Positions 5,818 through 8,562 of a DNA stretch of 8,562 bases are shown in pieces (position 1 is the first letter of the stretch; every line of letters begins with the position of its first letter). The notes beneath the pieces are model-generated. The model was not told the DNA's origin. It ran no database searches and saw nothing but the letters and a program-made list of their open reading frames with translations. The position numbers and the translations under genes are program-made. Origin of the DNA: JALZAH01 sp051000755 (GTDB taxonomy: Bacteria > Actinomycetota > Acidimicrobiia > Acidimicrobiales > Palsa-688); assembly GCA_051000755.1 (NCBI GenBank), contig JBPCNZ010000082.1:1-8562 (forward strand), written 5' to 3'.

Positions 5818-5840
5818 CCGGTCGCCGCCGACGCGACCGG
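5818..5840. terminator. GC-rich hairpin between convergent kinase and LLM genes
   Basis: CCGGTCGC (5818-5825) and GCGACCGG (5833-5840) form a perfect 8-bp stem with a 7-nt loop, 9 bp after the kinase stop. It sits in the 76-bp gap between two convergent genes, where a terminator acting in either direction would be expected. There is no T-run on either side, so the role is inferred. Confidence 0.42.
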
Positions 5841-5884
5841 TCCACGGACCCGCTCGCCGGGCCCGTGCCCCTCGAGCCGGGCCC

Positions 5885-6844
5885 TCAGGGGCCTGGGGCC
5901 AGTTCCCTGACGGCCTGTCGGATCTCGATGCCGAAGGGCAGGATGGCCAGGATCGGAGTCGTCACCCCGGCCGAGACATAGGCGTCCACCTTGGCCCGCA
6001 CCTCAGCGGGCGAGCCGTGCAGGATCAGGGCGTCCACCACCTCATCGGGGATGGCGGCGAGGGCCGCTTTGCGATCACCGGCCTTCCAGGCATCCCACAT
6101 CGGTCGCAGAAGGGGGCCCCGGCCCAGCCACTCATGGAAGGCGGCATAGACCGCCACATTGAGGTAAGCGGCAATGAGGCGGCGACCCTGTGCCCGCACG
6201 TTGTCCGCGTCCGGCGACGGGCACACAAACAGGCGAGCCGCTATCTCCCGGCCGGGACCGACCTCGGCCACGACCTTGGCCACATCCTCGGCGGCCAGCC
6301 AGTTGAGGATGGCCCCGTCGCCCTCCCGGCCTGCGAGGCGGAGCATCTGGGGACGGAGGGCCGCGACCAGGATCGGAGGGACGATCGCCGGAGGTCGCCC
6401 CAACCGGAAGCCCCGCACCGCGAAGGTGTCGAAGGCGGCATCGACCTTGTCGCCACTCAGGGCTTGGCGCAGGAAGCGGATCATGTCGCGGGTGCGGCGG
6501 TAGGGCTCGGCGAAGGCCATGTCGTTCCATCGCTCGACGATCACGTTGGACGACGTGCCGAGCCCGAACACGAACCGCCCGGGGGCGGCCTCGGCCAAGG
6601 CGGCGACGCTCTGGGCCATCAACGCCGGGCCTCGGGTGAACGCCGGCACGATGGCAGTGCCGAGCCGCAGCGTCGGCGCCCACGCCGCGGCCAGAGCAAG
6701 AGGGGCGAAGGCGTCGGTCCCGTCGGCCTCCGACGACCACACATCGGTGTAGCCGAACTCCACCAGCTCGTCGAACCAGGCTCGGTGCTCGGCGAGTGGA
6801 ACGCCGTCGAACGGGATGGTGATGCCATATGTCACGGCGCGCAT
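5885..6844 (-). CDS. LLM-class F420-dependent oxidoreductase
   Basis: The product is 319 residues of the bacterial luciferase-like superfamily, a TIM barrel that in actinobacteria usually uses coenzyme F420 for hydride transfer. Recognisable stretches are the first strand Y-G-I-T-I-P-F (6-12), V-W-S-S-E-A-D-G-T-D-A-F (35-46), L-R-L-G-T-A-I-V-P-A-F-T-R-G-P (59-73), A-P-G-R-F-V-F-G-L-G-T-S-S (87-99), and A-A-L-R-P-Q-M-L-R-L-A-G with D-G-A-I-L-N-W (161-182). There is no signal peptide, so it is cytosolic. Choice of F420 over FMN is inferred from the subgroup; the substrate is unknown. The frame stays open upstream to an ATG at 6976, but the ATG at 6844 is preferred. The extra 44 residues are Pro/Arg-rich, lie before the first barrel strand and would overlap the small gene ahead of it. 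GGCAGG lies about 10 nt upstream. It follows the small protein gene by 49 bp and is probably co-transcribed. Confidence 0.87.
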   Translation of the reverse strand: MRAVTYGITIPFDGVPLAEHRAWFDELVEFGYTDVWSSEADGTDAFAPLALAAAWAPTLRLGTAIVPAFTRGPALMAQSVAALAEAAPGRFVFGLGTSSNVIVERWNDMAFAEPYRRTRDMIRFLRQALSGDKVDAAFDTFAVRGFRLGRPPAIVPPILVAALRPQMLRLAGREGDGAILNWLAAEDVAKVVAEVGPGREIAARLFVCPSPDADNVRAQGRRLIAAYLNVAVYAAFHEWLGRGPLLRPMWDAWKAGDRKAALAAIPDEVVDALILHGSPAEVRAKVDAYVSAGVTTPILAILPFGIEIRQAVRELAPGP

Positions 6845-6893
6845 CGTAGTGATGCCTGCCGGAAGGGGGGGACGACCACCGCAACGTCGTCGC

Positions 6894-7040
6894 TCAGGCG
6901 GCGCGCCGGCGAGCTTCGGCCAGGGCTTGGCGGGCGGCGGCCACACCGGCCCGACCCAGCTCTTTGGTCCGCTCATCCAGGCGGTAGTCGTTCGCCCCGG
7001 TGTCGAGAAGCCTCAACTGGTCTGCCATGAGATCCATCAT
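6894..7040 (-). CDS. Small conserved-looking hypothetical protein (44-48 residues)
   Basis: Short reading frame starting at the ATG at 7040 (48 residues) or the ATG at 7028 (44 residues). It ends A-R-Q-A-L-A-E-A-R-R-R-A-A. The core D-Y-R-L-D-E-R-T-K-E-L-G-R-A-G-V-A-A-A-R resembles, from memory, short actinobacterial proteins carrying an R-L-D-x-x-T-R-E-x-G-R-x-G pattern next to an Ala/Arg-rich amphipathic helix. No function is known to me. It has no signal peptide, membrane helix or cysteine. It lies on the same strand as the LLM oxidoreductase, 49 bp ahead of it, and diverges from the deacetylase gene across 63 bp. No clear Shine-Dalgarno site is seen, so the exact start is open. It could be a spurious frame, but its charge pattern is protein-like and it fills an otherwise empty gap. 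Confidence 0.55.
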   Translation of the reverse strand: MMDLMADQLRLLDTGANDYRLDERTKELGRAGVAAARQALAEARRRAA

Positions 7041-7103
7041 CGTCGGGGGGTGTGACAGCGGGAAGTAGGGTTTGCTCTCCGTGGCCTCCGCAGAACGCTC
7101 ACC

Positions 7104-7946
7104 ATGACCTCCCTCGCCGAGGCCCTCGGTTACGCCCCCGACGCCATCGTGCTCATCGTCACCTGTGACGACCTCGGGGTGACCCATGCCAGCAACGCCG
7201 GGGTGTACCAGGCTCTGCGACGGGGTTCAGCGACGAGTGCAGGCCTGATGGTGCCCGGACCGTGGTCCCGGGAGGCAGCCAGCAGCCACCGGGGCGAGGA
7301 CATCGGCGTCCACCTGACCCTCAACGCCGAGTACGACCTGTTCCGCTGGGGTCCCCTCACCCACGCTCCCTCGCTGCTCGACGGCGACGGCGGCTTTCCC
7401 CGCACCCTCGACGACCTGTGGGAGCACGGCGACACCGAGGAGGTCCGCCGTGAGTGCCGGGCCCAGATCGAGCGGGCCATCTACTGGGGCTTCGACGTCA
7501 GCCACCTGAGCGCCCACCTCGGTTCCCTCGAGCTCCGGCCCGAGTTCTTCGACGTGGCGCTCGATCTGGCGTCGGAGTTCCGCCTCCCCCTGCGTCTGCC
7601 GGACGCCTCGGTCGAGCATCAGGCCGGGTTCCCGTTTCGCAGCCTGGCCGCCGCGGAGGGCATCGTGTCGCCCGACCATCTCATCCGGGTGCCGCGCACG
7701 TCGAGCAGCCGGCGGGCCGTGGACCGGCTGCTGAGCGACCTGCGCCCCGGCGTCACCGAGGTCGTCCTCCGACCGGCCATCGACACCGCTGAGCTGCGGG
7801 CCGTCGCCCCGGATTGGCCGGCGCGGGTCGACGATGCCGATCTGGCCACCAGCAGCGAGGCATTCGGGTCTCTGGCCCAGCGCGCCGGCGTCTCCCTGAT
7901 CGGCTACCGGGCTCTCCGGGACCGCCAGCGCTCTCTTTCGCCCTGA
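7104..7946 (+). CDS. YdjC/ChbG-family carbohydrate deacetylase
   Basis: The product is 280 residues, the usual length for YdjC-type enzymes, metal-dependent deacetylases that remove acetyl groups from chito-oligosaccharides or related N-acetylated sugars. Metal-site motifs are visible: C-D-D-L-G-V (21-26, Asp22 and Asp23), G-V-H-L-T-L-N (68-74, His70) and S-H-L-S-A-H-L-G-S-L (133-142, His134 and His138), matching the T-H-L-D-S-H-M-G-T-L form of one subfamily. The C-terminus R-V-D-D-A-D-L...L-I-G-Y-R-A-L-R-D also fits that subfamily. The N-terminal 13 residues form a short extension, not a signal peptide, so it should act in the cytosol. The ATG at 7104 has no clear Shine-Dalgarno site; a TAGGGT (7066-7071) could be a -10 box giving a leader of about 26 nt. 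It diverges from the small protein/LLM pair, with the cupredoxin gene 66 bp downstream. The specific sugar is not known. Confidence 0.87.
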   Translation: MTSLAEALGYAPDAIVLIVTCDDLGVTHASNAGVYQALRRGSATSAGLMVPGPWSREAASSHRGEDIGVHLTLNAEYDLFRWGPLTHAPSLLDGDGGFPRTLDDLWEHGDTEEVRRECRAQIERAIYWGFDVSHLSAHLGSLELRPEFFDVALDLASEFRLPLRLPDASVEHQAGFPFRSLAAAEGIVSPDHLIRVPRTSSSRRAVDRLLSDLRPGVTEVVLRPAIDTAELRAVAPDWPARVDDADLATSSEAFGSLAQRAGVSLIGYRALRDRQRSLSP

Positions 7947-8000
7947 GCGAGCCCTTTTCGCCCAGAGAGACGGCTTTGCTCGTCCGGGGGGGTGGGGTCC

Positions 8001-8006
8001 TAGGCT
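8001..8006 (+). promoter_or_regulatory. -10 box TAGGCT for the cupredoxin gene (leaderless-type)
   Basis: TAGGCT matches TANNNT and is followed by exactly 6 nt before the ATG at 8013. TTGCTC (7976-7981) could be a weak -35 box at 19 bp spacing. The block after the box, CTGAGGT, is shared with the promoter of the RecB-like gene. A GTG at 8010 would add a single residue; the -10 geometry favours 8013. Confidence 0.5.
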
Positions 8007-8012
8007 GAGGTG

Positions 8013-8441
8013 ATGACCCGCAAGACGCCTGACACCCGCATCGACGCCGGCCGCGGTTCAACGCGGGCCGGCCTGCGGCTCTCCGCCCTCGCCATCGCCC
8101 TCGTGCTCTGCGGTTTTGTCACCGCCTGCGGATCCAGCGCCAAGACCGCGACGTCGTCGGGCGGGAACGCCGCCTCGGGCGGGAACTCGGTCGCGATCAA
8201 GAACTTCAGCTTCCAGCCCCAGACCCTGACGGTGAAGGTCGGCACCACCGTGACCTGGACCAACGAGGACAGCACCCCCCACACCGTCCAGTTCTCGAAC
8301 AAGTCCATTCCCCCCAGCGCCGACCTGAGCGCCGGCGGTGGTCAGAGCAAGTACTCCCACACCTTCACCGCGGCTGGCACCTACCCCTACATCTGCGGTA
8401 TCCACACCTACATGACGGGGACCATCAAGGTCACCCCCTAA
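8013..8441 (+). CDS. Cupredoxin-domain lipoprotein (plastocyanin/amicyanin-like)
   Basis: The product is 142 residues. A basic N-terminus (R3, K4, R9, R14, R18, R22) and a hydrophobic stretch (about 23-36) lead to the lipobox F-V-T-A-C, so Cys39 should be lipidated and the protein anchored outside the membrane. A Ser/Gly/Ala-rich linker (40-59) precedes a cupredoxin fold. The type-1 copper ligands are all present: His90 in T-P-H-T-V, then Cys128, His131 and Met134 in Y-I-C-G-I-H-T-Y-M. The C-x2-H-x2-M ligand loop is the short form seen in amicyanin. It probably carries single electrons at the cell surface, or handles copper; no redox partner is encoded nearby. It lies 66 bp after the deacetylase gene but has its own -10 box. 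The TAA stop is at 8439-8441. Confidence 0.93.
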   Translation: MTRKTPDTRIDAGRGSTRAGLRLSALAIALVLCGFVTACGSSAKTATSSGGNAASGGNSVAIKNFSFQPQTLTVKVGTTVTWTNEDSTPHTVQFSNKSIPPSADLSAGGGQSKYSHTFTAAGTYPYICGIHTYMTGTIKVTP

Positions 8442-8508
8442 AACGAGAATGAACCGTGAGCGTCGGGGTTGACGTGGGCTGCGCTGCGTCTGGGGTCTGG
8501 GGGGCTGG

Positions 8509-8562
8509 TCAGGCGGCGGGTTGGAGACTGACCCGGTAGCCGAGGTTTTGGAGCTGGTTGAT
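8509..8562 (-). CDS. C-terminal 17 residues of an unidentified gene, possibly a transposase
   Basis: The minus-strand frame is open from the right edge to a TGA at 8511-8509, ending L-G-Y-R-V-S-L-Q-P-A-A. A short tail of the type L-x-x-L-G-Y-x-V-x-L-x-P-A-A is reminiscent of the ends of some transposases, but 17 residues do not allow a family call. It converges on the cupredoxin gene, leaving 67 bp with no clear gene or terminator. If it is an insertion sequence, its right-hand terminal repeat should lie in this gap; the G-rich stretch 8491-8506 is a candidate only by position. Confidence 0.3.
   Translation of the reverse strand: MNQLQNLGYRVSLQPAA

Noticed and set aside
5880..5893. GGCCC...GGGCC hairpin at the LLM stop codon
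   Set aside because: A five-bp stem in very GC-rich sequence is expected by chance; the hairpin at 5818-5840 is the better candidate.
6845..6976. 44-residue N-terminal extension of the LLM enzyme from the ATG at 6976
   Set aside because: It precedes the first barrel strand, is Pro/Arg-rich and would overlap the small upstream gene.
6017..7030. Plus-strand open frame of 337 codons opposite the LLM gene
   Set aside because: Its composition is low-complexity Gly/Arg/His, and the opposite strand encodes a typical LLM barrel.
7931..7972. CTCTCT...AGAGAG pairing as a terminator after the deacetylase gene
   Set aside because: It has only 6 bp with a long loop and begins inside the coding region, so it is too weak to call.
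1..8562. tRNA, rRNA, CRISPR array, prophage or toxin-antitoxin module
   Set aside because: Both strands and all gaps were read and nothing with the needed structure was seen. All gaps are under 130 bp.

Overview
The window is very GC-rich. Coding density is high and third codon positions are mostly G or C. It reads as chromosomal DNA of a high-GC actinobacterium (Actinomycetota). The clues are an F420-type luciferase-like oxidoreductase, a membrane-anchored Ser/Thr kinase of PASTA/PknB-type architecture with a different sensor, GTG starts, and three start codons that sit 6-7 nt behind a TANNNT -10 box, as expected of leaderless mRNAs. An Acidimicrobiia-like member fits my impression of the proteins, but that is inference and no 16S or marker gene is present.

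Layout. (1) Bases 1-196, minus strand: the N-terminus of a probable 4-alpha-glucanotransferase (MalQ), running off the left edge and diverging from what follows. (2) Bases 257-2046, plus strand: a DUF72/YecE-family protein and an alpha/beta hydrolase 11 bp apart, closed by a strong hairpin at 2058-2090. (3) Bases 2141-4202, plus strand: a leaderless-type promoter and a probable three-gene unit of a RecB-family PD-(D/E)XK nuclease with Fe-S cysteines, a PAP2 phosphatase and a DsbA-fold protein, ending in a hairpin. (4) Bases 4243-5808, plus strand: a second leaderless-type promoter and a 517-aa receptor Ser/Thr kinase. Its linker holds a 15-bp minisatellite and its extracellular domain is cysteine-rich. 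A GC-rich hairpin follows. (5) Bases 7040-5885, minus strand: a small conserved-looking protein, then an F420-dependent LLM-class oxidoreductase, convergent with the kinase. (6) Bases 7104-8441, plus strand: a YdjC/ChbG-type carbohydrate deacetylase, then a cupredoxin lipoprotein with its own leaderless-type promoter. (7) Bases 8509-8562, minus strand: the last 17 codons of an unidentified reading frame, possibly a transposase.

The genes are mostly housekeeping or accessory enzymes arranged in short units. MalQ and the YdjC-like deacetylase both suggest glycan metabolism, but nothing shows that they work together. I see no CRISPR array, tRNA, rRNA, prophage or recognisable defence island. The stand-alone RecB-like nuclease is a common actinobacterial gene and is not by itself evidence of a defence system. 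The most distinctive items are the kinase with its repeat-bearing linker and its GWYDLD...NGCE extracellular segment, the near-identical promoter/start blocks, and the small protein ahead of the LLM enzyme. I found no convincing new multi-gene system.
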